A stretch of 64,000 nt of DNA, from positions 2,170,001-2,234,000 of the forward strand of contig JASSKH010000010.1 in NCBI GenBank assembly GCA_031763025.1, written 5' to 3'. Numbering within the stretch: the first letter of the stretch is position 1; each line of letters opens with the position of its first letter. The DNA is from Macrocystis pyrifera (Eukaryota > Sar > Phaeophyceae > Laminariales > Laminariaceae). Both the position numbers and the translations under genes were made by a program. The notes below the pieces were generated by a model, which was given only the letters and a program-made list of their open reading frames with translations, had not been told where the DNA came from and made no database searches. Below are positions 21,420 through 34,011 of the stretch, one piece after another.

Positions 21420-24151
21420 GAAATTAAATCAATTCATTGATGCTGTCATCCATATGCAAGAAAATCCGTCTCTAAAGCGGTTCTTAGTAGGATGCAGCTC
21501 ACCCTTCATGAGACTCGCCCAACACCTCACGTTTCGCTTCGCGCTTGGTGCAAGTAATGTCTGCCTGGTCGGCGAAACCCCGACGTGCTCCGTCCCGGCA
21601 TTGTAGGGATGCGAGGGCCTATGGTTATACGACTACGGCCATCCATGATAATGAGTACACCCCCCCCCCTCCCACCGCCTGCAATATACCTTTCTGGGCA
21701 GAAACATAACGAGCGTTTGGACTTCATAGTTACAATCTGACGGTCCTTACATTCCGCCCACAGTGTATACGTATACCTACTACCAGGGCTTACAGTTATC
21801 AAGGGAAGCCTTACACCCCCCCCCCCTTCTCCCTTGTTGTCGGATAACGCCTCCCAGCCAACCCGATCGAGCTCATTTACTGCTCTATGTAACCCCCTAA
21901 CCCCCAGTCGGTGAAAACCCGGCGTGCTCCGTCTCGGCATTGTAGAGATGCGAGGGCGACCATGCATGATATTGAGTACACTCCCCCGCCGTCCGCACCC
22001 ACGAGGCAGTTACGTAGTACTCCCATTGCTGTCTCTGGAAATAGGTACACCAGAAATTAAACTAGCTCATTGAAGCTGTCATCCATATGGAAGTCCGCTT
22101 CACAAGCGATTCCTAGTAGGATGCAGCTCACTCTTCATGCGACTCGCCAGACACCTCACGGCGCTTCGCGCTTGGTGCAAGCAATATCTACCTGGTCGGT
22201 GAAAACCCGGCATGCTACGTCCCGGCATTGCAGGGATGCGAGGGTCTATATATGGTCATACGACTACGGCCAAGCATGATATCGAGTACATCTCTCCTAT
22301 CGAGTACACCCCCTCCCCTTCCCGGCATTTTAGGGATGCGAGGGTCTATGGTCATACGTCTACGGCCATGCATGATCTCGAGTACACCCTTCTCCTCCAT
22401 TTTCCTCAGTTTCGGATCAGCTCCCAGTTCCCTCCCACAACCTGTTCGAGTGCGTATACGTCCTCATAACCCCCCCCTCCTCCTCTCCTCATTTGATCGG
22501 CGGAAAACCCGTCGTGCTCCGTCCCGGCATTGTAGGGATGCGAGGGTCTATGGTCATAGGACAACGGCCATGCACGATATCGAGTACACCCCTTCCGCCC
22601 CCCCTTCTCCTTATTTTCTTATAACGCTTCGTATCCCATTACCATTGTATAGTCCAATACTACCGCATATCGCACAGGCTCGAAGAAACCCTTACAGAAC
22701 CCCGCTCCTCACTTCGATAACGCCTCCCAGTTCAAGGAAAACCTCACGTAACCCCCCCCCCCCTCCGCCCCAACTCCACACAGGCAGCCGAAACAGTTTG
22801 TGTTTCCCGCAATATTGAATGCCGGTCCTACCTACTCACTGTAGCCGGTCTGGTACCCTTCTACCCTGTGTGCCGTCCCTTCTTGCTTTCGTCAACCGTG
22901 TCCTCCCCCGGCGATTCATAACAAACACCCTCGCCAATCACCCCAAGAAGCCAACCTAGGTATTTTTTTTCATGGGACAAGGAGGAAAATTCTAGATAAA
23001 GTGAAGAAAATCAGTGTTTTTTTTCTTCTGAAAAGGCACCCAGGGGGAAGTTACGCAGTAGTAAACCCATTGCCGCCTCTGAAAGTGGCCACACCAGAAA
23101 ACAGAAGCAATTCATTCGACGCTTGCTACCCGTGTGCAAGAAAAAGTCCGCCTCTAAAGCGGCTCTTGGTAGGATGCAGCTCACTCTTCATGCGACTCGC
23201 CCAACACCTTACGGCGCTTCGCGCTTGGTGCAAGCAGTGTCTGCCTGGTCGGTGAAAATCCGACGTGTTCCGTCCCGGCATTGTAGGGGTGCGGGGGTCT
23301 ATGGCCATACGACTGTGGTCATGCGGAACATGGGTAACCCCCTCCCCCCCTCGCTTCCCCCCTCCCCTATATGATATACATGGTATTTGTTGGTTGTTGG
23401 GTTGGCGTCGGTTGGCGACGACGCTGTAAAACACGCATCTCATTGCGTGAGCTGGACAGCCAGGGTACCGTTTTTTGTTTGTTTTTGGCGGTTACCGCGG
23501 CTGGCGGTCAAGTTAGATCATTTTTGTGCGGAGAGAACCTTTACTCCGCCCAAGGGGGATGATCGTATCACGTAGTGTGTTTATGGTGAGGCACTCACGA
23601 GGGAGTTACATACTAAAGATATTGCTGTCTCTGGAAGTGGTCACACCAGAAATTAAATCAATTAATCGATGCTGTCATCCATATGCAAGAAAATCCGCCT
23701 CTAAAGCGGTTCTTAGTAGGTTGCAGCTCACCCTTCATGAGACTTGCCCAACACCTCACGGCGCTTCGCGCTTGGTGTAAGCAATGTCTGCCTGGTCGGT
23801 GAAAACCCGACGCGCTCCGTCCCGGCACTGTAGGGATGCGGGGGTCTACGGTCATATGACTATGGCCATGCATGATGATGAGTACACCCCCCCCCCCCCC
23901 CCTCCTCGCTTCTCCTTAGTTTTGGATAACGCCTCCCAGCCCAAGGAAAGCCTTACATAACCGCCACCCCCCCCCGTTCCATTTTCCTTTGGTTTCAGAT
24001 AACGCCTCCCAGCTCCATCGAACAGCATGTTCGAGCTCGTTTACCTCCTTATGTAATCCCCCCCTACCCCCCCCCCCCCCCCTGCGGTGCTCCATCTCGA
24101 ATTGGATGTGCGGTCAACAATTAGATGACTAAGGCGAGCAACAAATGAGTA

Positions 24152-24182
<31 letters not shown>

Positions 24183-26540
24183 CTATTATATATATAATAT
24201 GGGTTGGGTTGGCGTCGGTTGGCAACGACACTGTAAAACATGCCGCTCACTACGTGAGCTAGACATCCAGGGTACCGTTTTTTTTTTTTTTTTTTTTTGG
24301 CGGTCGCACACAGCTGGTCGTCGAGATAGATCATTTGTGCGAAGTAAAGAACCTTTACTCTGCACAAGGGAATTGATTGCATCACGTAGTGTTCAAGGTA
24401 AGACATCCAAGAGGCAGTTACATAGTACTCCCATTGCTGTCTCTGGAAGTGGCCACACCGGAAATTAAACTAGCTCATTGAAGCTGTCATCCATATGCAA
24501 GTCCGCCTCACAAGCGGTTCTTAGTAGGATGCAGCTCACCCTTCATGCGACTCGCCGGACACCTCACGGCGCTTCGCGCTTGGTGCAAGCAATGTCTGCC
24601 TGGTCGGTGAAAACCCGACATGCTCCGTCCCGGCATTGTAGGGATGCGAGGGTCTATGGTCGTACGACTACGGCCATGCATGAGATCGAGTACATCTCTC
24701 CTATCGAGTACACCCCCCCCCACCCCTTCCCTTCTCCTTATTTTAGATAACGTCTCCCAGCAACACCTCACGTCGCTTCACGGCTTGGTGCAGGATACGT
24801 CTGTCTGGTCGATGAAAATACGTCGCGCTGCGTCCCGGCATTGTAGAGATGCGAGGGTCTGCCTGGTATTGTCATACGACCACGACCATGTATGGCATGA
24901 GCACACACACACCCTTCTCCTTCATTGAGGGATAACGCCTCTCAGCTCAAATAACTCTTGCAGTATCCCACTCCCTCTCCCTTCTCAAACGTCTATGTAT
25001 GGTCATACGACTACGACCATGCATGACACGAGCACCCCCCCCCCACCCCCCCCCCCCCCCGCCATCCCTTCTCCCTTACTTTAGGATAACGCCTCCCAGC
25101 TCAAGGGAAATCTTACATAGCCGTCCCCCGCTTTCCTCTTTTCTGCGGGGGTGGAGAACCTTACCTTCGCACAAGGGGAATGATCGCGTCACGTAGTGTA
25201 TACCTCTAAGACTCTGATCCGAAATTTGAGGACCGATTGGTCTTCGCATTCATGTGTGGTATTTGGTAAGACACCCACGAGGCAGTTACATGGTATGCCC
25301 GTTGCTGTCTCTGGAAAGTGGCCACGCCAGAAAACAAATCAACCAATTCGTTGACGCTGTCCCCCACTTGCGAAAAAAGTACGCACCACAAGCGGTTCTT
25401 GGCAGGATGCAAGCTCACCCTTCACGCGACTCGCCCAACACCTCACGTTTCGCGTCGTGCTTGGTGCAAGCAATCAGGGTCTGCCTGGTCGGTGAAAATC
25501 CGACGTGCTCCGTCCCGGCATTGTAGGGATGCAGAGAGTCTGTGGTCATACGACCACGGTTGTGCATATCATGAGTACACTCCCCTCCCTCCCCCGTCCC
25601 TGTGGCAAAGAAGAAGAGGGTAGAACTAACATTGGTGGAGAATGTGCAACGTGCAAGGAGGAACGGGATGTAGACGATGAAGGTAGTAGTCGGGTGCGAT
25701 ATGGAGAAGTGCACTACTCTAGATGCTGGCAAAAAAAAACAATCGCTATCCTAGGAGACAGATGGTGGCCACAAGAAGTCGAAACAGGGACGGGATCGTA
25801 AGCTTGATCGCAAAAAATGTTGAGTATTGTGTATGGAAAAAACGTAGTGAGCGCCCATATGTCGGAGGTATCCCTAGTACTATTTGAAGTAGGAACGGTG
25901 CTCCGGCTCGAAAGGGATGTGTGGTCACTGGTCAAATTACTAAGGCAAGCAACAAATAAGTACGTCAGCCCCCCCCCCCCCCCCCCCCCCCCCTTCCCTC
26001 TAGTATATATACCTGGTATACTATATGTAGGTTGGGTTGGCGTCGGTTGGCAACGACACTGTAAAACATGCCGCTCACTACGTGAGCTAGACAACCAGGG
26101 TACCGTTTTTTTTTGTTTTTTTTTTTTGGCGGTCGCCCACAGCTGGTCGTCTAGTTAGATCATTTGTGCGAGGTAAAGAACCTTTACTCTGCACAAGGGA
26201 ATTGATCGTATCACGTAGTGGTCAGGGTAAGGCACCCAAGAGGCAGTTATGTAGTACTCCCATTGCTGTCTCTGGAAGTGGCCACACCGGAAATTAAACT
26301 AACTCATTGAAGCTGTCATCCATGTGCAAGTCCGCCTCACAAGCGGTTATTAGTAGGATGCAGCTACCCTTCATGCGACTCGCCGGACACCTCACGGCGT
26401 TTCGCGCTTGGTGCAAGCAATGTCGGCCTGGTCGGTGAAAATCCGACATGCTCCGTCCCGGCATTATAGGGATGCGAGGGTCTATGGTCTTACGACTACG
26501 GCCATACATGAGATCGAGTACATCTCTCCTATCGAGTACA
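21420..26540 (-). repeat. Cluster of a poly-A-tailed, poly-G-headed retro-repeat
   Basis: Many copies of one unit. Read on the minus strand it begins after a G run with GTGTACTC, passes CATGGCCGTAGTCGTA, ATGCCGGGACGG, CACCAAGCGCGAAG and CACTTCCAGAGACAGC, and ends near GACCGCC followed by a long A run. The fullest copies end at about 23885, 24717 and 26539. Partial ones lie at 21422-21663, 22050-22290, 22318-22392, 22500-22588, 23085-23335, 24770-24905 and 25150-25580. The three full copies also share 90 bp beyond the A run (GGGTTGGCGTCGGTTGGC), so they were multiplied as a larger segment. A minus-strand frame (DPRIPTMPGRS..GFHRPGRH) stays open in several copies. Confidence 0.7.
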
Positions 26541-29311
26541 CCCCCCCCCCCCCCCCCCCTTTCCCTCTCCCTCTGACCCTTCCCTTCCAACCCCCCCCTA
26601 ACTTCACTCCCTCCCAACCCCCCCGCCTCGCCCGTGCCTTTCTCCCATATTTTCGAATAACGCCTCCCAGCCCCCTCGCACAACCTGTTCGAGCTCATTT
26701 ACTTCTGTCGGAGAGATGGGCCCGACGGGGTATTGATATCTGAGGAGGAGTGCGGGTTGACGTCAGTTTGTCTTGACACCAGCACCGACCCGGAGACGTC
26801 TTCTGTTACGTACCAGGTATGTGGTACCATGTATTTACTGTGCTTTTTGGACACGGTGCACGGTTGGTTATGGGCTGGGCACTGACGCGGTATGCGCCGG
26901 TAGTAGTATTCTACTGACACTGGTAATTTATTCGTTGACCCTGCCAGTATGTGGTATACCAGCATAAGTGTGCCAGGTATACCAGTATATACCTGTATGG
27001 TTTTGTTGAGGTATTTCTCTGTCCACCATCGGAACAGGGATTGGAGGAGGAGCGGGGGGGGTGGGGACATCTTTTGGGTTAATATTTGGGGGTAAACAGC
27101 ATGATTACTACGAGGCACCAGGTATGCGTTAGCATGTGGTAGTAATACTGCTGCTGCTGTATTTTGGGCGGAATGTTGTTCTCTTTTGGCGTTGTGGTTT
27201 GAGCCGGTGCGTGTTTGCGTGCTTTTGTCACTTTGCGCAGCATGTGACTTGTTTTTTTTGCGTTTTATCGCGGCTGCTGGTTAGCGGTCGTACGGTTTGG
27301 GCTGTGGTGGGTATGGTGGTGTTTTTGGTATGTGCATTCACGAATGCGTTCTGTGTGGAGGGTGGTATTCGGCGTGTGCTATGTTGATGTGTGGTGTGTG
27401 TCGTGTTTTTGAGGGGTACCACGATATGTTTGGAGGCGTACGACGATAGGGGTATCTGTTTTTGCCTTGTAGGGGTAGCACCTGTTTTTGCCTAGCAGGG
27501 GCAGCACCTGTCTTTTCGGAGTCTCCTCGCCTACTTGAGGAGCTCCACACATAATACCAAGCCGAAAAGACTTTCCGGAAAATGTGTTGGGGCTTGTTAA
27601 CACGGCGAAGCAAATCGCATGACCCAAGATACGCGCAAAAAAACCAACACCAGCAGCATTTAGAGCAAGCGCGGTTGGGATGCAGCCCCGGATAGCGCAT
27701 AACTTCTCCAACTTGAGGCGCTCCGTCAGCCAGACGAAGTGTTTTGGCAAAAAAAATGCTACCCCCGATCGCAGCATACGTCTGTGCCGCGATGTATCGT
27801 ACGTGCGAGGCGCACCAAGACACCCGCGTGTGTTGCGTGACCCCGACCCAGTAGATGCATGTCGGTGGATGTGGGATGGAGTGGTGGACCTCGAGGCATT
27901 TGCCTTCCCGAATTCGGGGGTGGCATGGGCTTTTGTTTCGTGAAGCTGCTGCCATCCCACGACGACTTGGCGCGGCTTTTCTGCGAAAAAAAAGGGATCG
28001 CGGAGATATTCTCAGGAAGAGAAGAACGTATTGTCGTGTTTTTCTCTTTGTTCCGTTTTGCCGCGCGTTTTTTAAGGTCCTTACCTTACCTTCAGATTCC
28101 TTCTCCCTCGCCCCCCTGGTCGCCAAACAAAGCACAGTGCGCTCTTTTTTTTCCCCTTGATGGGTAGAGGCCCATCAGGCACCCAAGTTGATAAACCGTA
28201 GCTTCTCCTGCATCATGTCCCCGGCGGTGATGGCAAGGTAAAGAGCAGTGGCCTCCTCCGTGGCAAATTTCCCGAGCGCGCGGAGCACCTTCAAGCAAGT
28301 ACCGCGGTATCCGCACGCGTTCAGATCTCGGTCTTCCCCTTCTGTAGAACCACTACCCATCGATAACAACTTGTGCGGGCGTTTCCGGGAGGAAAGTGCA
28401 AGGGAGCTCGAGGGTTGGGTCGTGTTTTGAGCTACGAGCATTGCACGAAGAGATAACATGATACACTTTTCGTCTGTTATATGATTTCTTTTTTGTACGG
28501 GTCGTTTCACGTGAGTGTTTCCTGCTCCGGCAGAAGTTCTTCACCCTGAAGGTGGCCTTCGGCCGAGGTGCCGGCAGCGCGGCAGCATTGCCTGAGATGA
28601 GATGGCTAGAAGCAGGCGCGGGGGCAGGTGCAGGCGACAACGAACCTCGTTCTACGCATAGCATAAGCCTTTGTTTTCAGCGTCTTGCTCGTGTTTCGTC
28701 GATGTTTTGCGGGAGCAACCGCGCAAGTGTGACCTCGTTTTGGTAAGAGCTTCCAAGAAAAGACCTTATCAAAGATGTGGTTCCAACCTTTGGCCCAAAC
28801 ATTGGATCGATCCCATAGGGTGACGACGATGCTGCAGCCATCCGACCATCAGAGCGCATAGACGCCTTGTGGATGTCGTGTTTCCGATCGTAAAAGCGCT
28901 GCCGAGAAGGTCCTGTGGCCGCAAAAAAGCAAAACACAGCGGCTCAACTCTCTTTTTTTATATCTGATGGGTTGACGTTTGACGTCTTGTTTTTGCATTT
29001 TTTTTCTTCCTTTCCAGCACCTCACCCCCTTCCTGCACCTTACCCCCACCCCTCATTATTATTGAATCCCTCACCCCTCACCCCACCCCCCATTATTATT
29101 TAAATCCCCACCTTCCACCCCTGACCCCACCCCCCAGCCCCCACCCGTATCGCCAGCCCCCACCCCCCACCCCCCACCGGCCGTCCCCCATTGCCCACCC
29201 ACCCCCCGATCCCTGCTTCCCACCGCTCTTCGCCCCCTACTTACACCCCTTGACCCCCCCCTCGCCCTAACCCCAATACCGCCCCTCGCCGCCGACGTGC
29301 ATGCCTCGCAG
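26541..29311. other. Repeat-poor stretch without a supported gene
   Basis: Several long overlapping frames lie on both strands at 27340-28510 without any recognised motif. A single-copy, GC-moderate composition leaves a small unrecognised gene possible. 28980-29300 is a C-rich pyrimidine tract leading to the surface-protein acceptor. Confidence 0.4.
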
Positions 29312-32300
29312 ATCGCGTTCGAGTTCAACGATGACGACAAACATCTCGCTTACGACGTCAGCGTGGACATGAAGCTGTACTTCACCTACTACGAAGTTAA
29401 CGAGGTTTTGTACAATCTCAAGGCGGGCATCAGCGCCAAGTGCGAGCTCCTGGAGATTTGCCACCGTGGGTAAGGCTCCGCCGCTTGTGCATACAACACT
29501 ATAGAGGCACAGAAATTCGGTACTCGACCCAAAGGCTGGTCTTCGTATTCGGTAAAATATCTCCTGTTCGGAAAACCAGGGTGTTCTTATTTCCACCCGT
29601 TTTCTCGGGAACGGCTGTTCTTAAGTGGGAAAGGGTGTTCTCGTTTTGAGAAGGGTGTTGTTGTTCGGGGAAAATGTGTTGTTGCTAGGCGATGGTCTCT
29701 TGACCCTTTCAGGACTCCAGTCCCGTCTTAGGGAAAAAATACTCGAGAGTTTCGAGCGGTTTGTCCCCAAAATAAAATAGGACTGCAGTTTTGCTCTATA
29801 AGCGACAAGTGGGAAACGGTTCTCTTTCTCGGGAAAGGGTTTCCTTATTCTCGGGATAGGGTGCACAGATGCTTCCAGCACCTGGGAGTAAAGTAAATCA
29901 TTTCCGAGAGAACATGCTTCAACTCCTTTGTGTCTCCGCAGTATTTTGAGTTTTACGTGCTGCGAGATACTGAGAGTATTCGCAGTATTTCGATATGCTG
30001 TACTGCGGATACTGCCATACTCGGGAGTATTATTTGATTCAATACTACTGCTGCGGAATACTGCTGTATTCCAATTCAATCCAAGTATTATAGGGTTCTG
30101 CACTGCGGGTACTGCCAAGTACTAGCGGTATTTCGTTAGTTGGCACTGTGAGTACTGCGAGCACTCGAGTACCAAAAAACTCTCAACATGAGCAGTATAC
30201 TCAGAGCATGAAGTATAGTTCGACCATCTGTGTACCGTTTCGAGAATCTTAATATGCGCAGTATACTCGGAGTATGAAGCATATAGTTCGACCATCTGTG
30301 ACCGTTTCGAGAACCTTATTCCTGTTTTATTACCGAAAGCGTTCACCGATCGCCCCACGAGTGGTGGTTGCAGCAAATTACTTAGGGGGGGGGGGGAGAA
30401 CTGGAGTAGTTGAAGCACCGGGAGTATATTGGCAGTATATACTGCGAATACTCGCAGTATTTATGGGTTCAATACTCTTGATACTCTCAGATGTGCAAGT
30501 ATTTCGGATATTTGTACTGCGGGCACTGCAGGTGCTGCTCATGCTCGGGGTTCTGCACTGCTCGTACTCCCAGCACGAGCAGTATCTGGGCCCTCAGTAG
30601 TGCTCACCCCCTGTACTCGTATTGTTCAGGCCGTCATTACTGTAACACTCTCAGTACTCGGAGTACCAAATGTACTCGATACTCCGAGTATACTGGGAGT
30701 ATGAAGTATACTGGGAGCGTCTGCGCAAGGATGTCCTTTGGGGAAGGGTGTTGGTCTTTTTTTTCGGAAAAATATATAGTTATGCTGAAAAACGTGTTCT
30801 TATTCGGTTAAGGGTGTATTTTACCTTAACTTCAGTATAACGGCTCCCGGAGTTCTTAATTCATGTGCTATTCTCAGCCTGAAATTCTTAAGAACTTGTT
30901 TTCTTAGTAATACCAGGTAAAGGTTACAGCATAGGTCTCCTGTGTTGTGGAAGGCCGGCAACTGCGGGTGAGACGTGTTGCTCACTTTTGCATACCGCAT
31001 TCTGGCGACCAGACTTGCAATATTAATACTGCTGTTACAACAAGTATTAAAGTGTACAGTAAACAAGATAAGACCGCAGATATATGTGCATGCTTCAACA
31101 ATACTTCTTGCTACTGAGCCCGGGCTATAGACGACTATTACACCGATCAGCGACCCGACTATCATATCTACTGTAATGGCTAGCGAAAAGTAAGTATTTA
31201 TCACCAACACGACCCCTCGATGGAGGTGACATGGTCATTTTTTTCAAAAGAACAGGCTCATGGATTACTCGCGTGATGCCAACCAACAACTCGCCCCGCC
31301 AGGTCTAAACAGAAGCCGCCCTCACACACACCGGAAAATAAATTAACTCATTGAAGCTGCCATTCATATGCAAGTCCGCCTGACAAGTGATTCTTAGTGC
31401 CGTGCAGCTCACCCTTCTTTCGACTCGCCGAACACCTCACGTTTCGCCTCGCGCGTAGTGAAAGCAATGTCTACCTCGTCGGTGAACACCCGACGTGCTC
31501 CGTCCCGGCATTCTAGAGATGCGAGGGTCGACGCTCATATGACTACGACTATGCAACATATCGAGCACACACCCCCCCCTCCCCTCTTCCCTTCTTTCCT
31601 CTTGAACCCTCAAACTCATGCCACCCCCACGCGAATCCAATTCCCCCCCCCGGCCTATGGTCATACGACTACGGCCATGCATGATAATGAGTGCCCCCCC
31701 CCCCCGGCTATGCATGAATTCGGGTACCCCCCCCCCCCTCCCCAAACAAAAACGTCCGCCACCCCAGCTGCGCTGCGGACGAGCGGCTCTTCCTGACCAG
31801 GCTCAAGGACACCGTGGGCGACGGCTGGAACGCCGGGGGCATCAACGTCTTCGACCACTTCCGCGTCGAGAATCGGATCGCCCTCGAAAACACCGGGACT
31901 GGGGACGCCAACGCCGCCGCCGTGGAGAAGGCGCGCCTGGCCGCCTACGAGAACACCATGCTTGACGGTCAATTGCGCAACATCCCCATCTGCCTCGCGG
32001 ACGGCGAGTACCTCTACTCGACCGACTTCCCGACGCCCCAGGCCGGCGGCGGGCCCTACACCTTGGCGAACGCGGACGCGGCGGCCGCCGCGGACGCGAG
32101 CGCAGGGATCGCCCCCACAGAGCGAACGTGGTACGAGTCATCCTGGAGATTCTGCGGGGAAGACGGCACCCTCGCCGACGTCGCCTACGTCCGCGTAGTC
32201 GACGGCGTGTGCACCGCTATCGAGTCGTGGGGACAGGGCCCTCAGCCGTCTCCGACGGAATCCGGCGGCGGTGGCAGCGGTGGCAGCGGCGGCAGCGGCG

Positions 32301-32902
32301 GCAGCGGCGGCAGCGGCGGCGGTGGCAGCGGCGGCGGCGGTGGCGGCGGCAGTGGCGGCAGCGGTGGGGGCGGTGGCAGCGGCGGTGGCGGCGGCGGCGG
32401 CGGCGGCGGGAACGGAGGCACCACTCCCTCTCCCGTCTACCCCATGGAACCCACTCCTTCCCCCGGCGGAGGTCTCAACGTGGGTCCCACCGCTCACCCC
32501 GCTGGAGGGCCCTATCCGGCGCCCACCGCACCCCCCGCCGGGGTCGTCACCCCCACCCCCAACCCCGCCTATGGCGTGCCCACCCCGGCCCCCACCACTA
32601 TCGCTCCAACCAACCCCCCCGCAACGGTGTCGCCGCCGAACACACCCCCGTCCGAAAACGAAAACGAACCGACGGAGGCGGAGGGAGGCGGCTCCAGGTT
32701 CACGACCGTGGAGATGCTCGGGATTGGGATGGGCGCGCTGGCCATCGCAGGTCTCGCCGCGGCCGGCGGGACCTACGCCCAGCACAAGGGCTGGTTCGGT
32801 GCGGGTGCCGCGGGGGGCGCGGCGGCGGCTGGCGCCGCCGGCGCCGCGGGGTCGGACGACGAGGCCCCACCGAACCCGGACGTGGACGAGTTCGCTCCTT
32901 GA
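29312..32902 (+). CDS. Cell-surface protein C-terminal exons: ectodomain, Gly/Ser and Pro-rich stalk, transmembrane segment
   Basis: Two exons join in phase. The first, 29312-29469, follows a long pyrimidine tract ending in CTCGCAG and encodes IAFEFNDDDKHLAYDVSVDM and a Cys-containing end (ISAKCELLEICHRG). The second, 31768-32902, follows CACCCCAG and starts CAADERLFLTRLKDTVGDGW; the stop is TGA at 32900. The second exon encodes a globular part with cysteines (IPICLADGEYLY, WRFCGEDGTLADVAYVRVV, DGVCTAIESWG), then about 50 residues of Gly/Ser (32265-32420), then a Pro/Thr/Ala stalk with repeated PTPAP-like motifs. A hydrophobic segment follows (MLGIGMGALAIAGLAAAGG), and the short tail is Ala/Gly-rich and ends in acidic VDEFAP. 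The topology is therefore type I if a signal peptide lies upstream. No enzyme motif or named domain is recognised. Upstream exons are not placed; the exon needs a phase-0 donor. Possibly the same gene as the exons at 3830-4436. Confidence 0.68.
29701..29798. mobile_element. GACTGCAGTCCCG foldback mini-element
   Basis: TGACCCTTTCAGGACTCCAG in the left arm, TTTGTCCCCAAAATAAAATA then GGACTGCAG in the right arm. It lies in the intron between the two surface-protein exons. Confidence 0.5.
30186..30325 (+). repeat. Two tandem ~68-bp units in an AGTACT-rich tract
   Basis: CAGTATACTC, TAGTTCGACCATCTGTG and CCGTTTCGAGAA occur twice in a row. The wider tract 29935-30720 is crowded with AGTAC/GTACT and GAGTAT words of no recognised function. 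Confidence 0.7.
31340..31570 (-). repeat. Retro-repeat copy in the surface-protein intron
   Basis: Contains ATTCATATGCAAGTCCGCC, CGACTCGCCGAACACCTCAC and CCGTCCCGGCATTCTAGAGA, as in the 21.4-26.5 kb cluster. A short fragment of its head recurs at 31655-31690 before a C run. Confidence 0.7.
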
Positions 32903-33394
32903 TTGATTGGTGATGTTGTATTAAAAGTTGATCGATTGAATGATTGATTGGTTGATGATCTCTATGATTTTGAGTTCTTTCGTGGTTTTGACTTTTGTGG
33001 TTTCGAGTTAAGTGGTTTTGAGGTTTGTTTGCCGGAAGGGGGGGAGGGGGAGGGGAGGGAGGCAAGGGAGGCAGGCAGCAAGAGTGCGCTCCTTGATGTG
33101 CTCTGTTTGTTGTAGGGGCAGGGAGGCAGTGAGCCTTGCAGGCAATAATGACAGATGGTGATGGTTTTGGCTGTGCTTGTGTTGAAGAAAGGAGGAGACA
33201 ACGCAGTACAAGGCAAGATTTTTCGCCTCCACGATGATGTTTCGGAATTTGTTTGCGCGGAGAGGGGAGGCAAGGGCAGGCAAGGCTCTTCGAATGCAAG
33301 GGTTCGCTCCTGTTCGGGGATGACGATGCTTCAGTTTTGTTTGCGGGACGGCAGGCAGGCAAGCAAGCCAACAGACAGGCAAGCAGACAGGAAA

Positions 33395-33424
33395 GCAGGC
33401 AGACTCAGACTCAGGACTCAGACT

Positions 33425-33456
<32 letters not shown>

Positions 33457-33460
33457 CGCA
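33395..33460. repeat. Hexamer array (GACTCA then GCAGAC)
   Basis: A run of GACTCA/CAGACTC units grading into GCAGAC units, downstream of the surface-protein stop. Confidence 0.85.
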
Positions 33461-33515
33461 CATCCTGGCGCTCTTCGCGTAAGGTGTAGGCGCGGAGGGC
33501 GTGATTGCGCGCGCG

Positions 33516-33547
<32 letters not shown>
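33516..33547. repeat. Long G run
   Basis: About 30 consecutive G. Comparable C or G runs stand at 14551-14569, 18817-18840, 24155-24183, 25972-25994, 48160-48217, 49509-49556, 56456-56509, 56571-56596, 59628-59666 and 62110-62143. Confidence 0.95.
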
Positions 33548-33548
<1 letters not shown>

Positions 33549-34011
33549 GGGGGGTCGATACTTTGAAGTTGGGGGTGGGGCGGTTGGGCTGCCTTTACGA
33601 TGGCAATAGCGGCAGCTGTGACGTTGCTGCTGCTGGTGTCTTGGAGAAGAGAAGGAGGGGGGGGGGGAGGCAGGGAGGGAGGACAAACTGAGGGAGGGGG
33701 TACCCGATTGCAATATCAGCAGCAATGAAGATGCTGCCGTGCTTTCGGAGGGGGATAAGGAGGGGGAGAGGGACGGCGGAAGGCACGCTGGGTGTGAGAG
33801 GGGGATGGTGGAAGGGGTGGAGGTGGGGGTTGGGGGTGGGAGATGTGGAGGGGTTTCCTTTCGTTGTTTGCTGGTTGTACGTGTTTTGTGGTTGTTGACT
33901 CTGGCCTGACTCCTGTCCTTGGTTTGTGTCCGTATGAATTTATGCGGGATTTATTTTACAAACGACGTGGTGGGGTCTTGTTTTTTCTTTCTTTGGCCGT
34001 ACACAAGCTTA

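Noticed and set aside
22540-22580. CTACGGCCAT-like word resembling the start of 5S rRNA in the retro-repeat
   Set aside because: The match stops after about ten bases and the rest of 5S is absent.
27338-28510. Overlapping long frames on both strands (up to 265 codons)
   Set aside because: No family motif or splice logic; kept only as a remark that a small unknown gene is possible.
28509-28543. Possible small exon (KFFTLK) before the surface-protein exon at 29312
   Set aside because: A good acceptor precedes it, but the only phase-0 donor would leave an 18-nt exon and the better donor is in the wrong phase.
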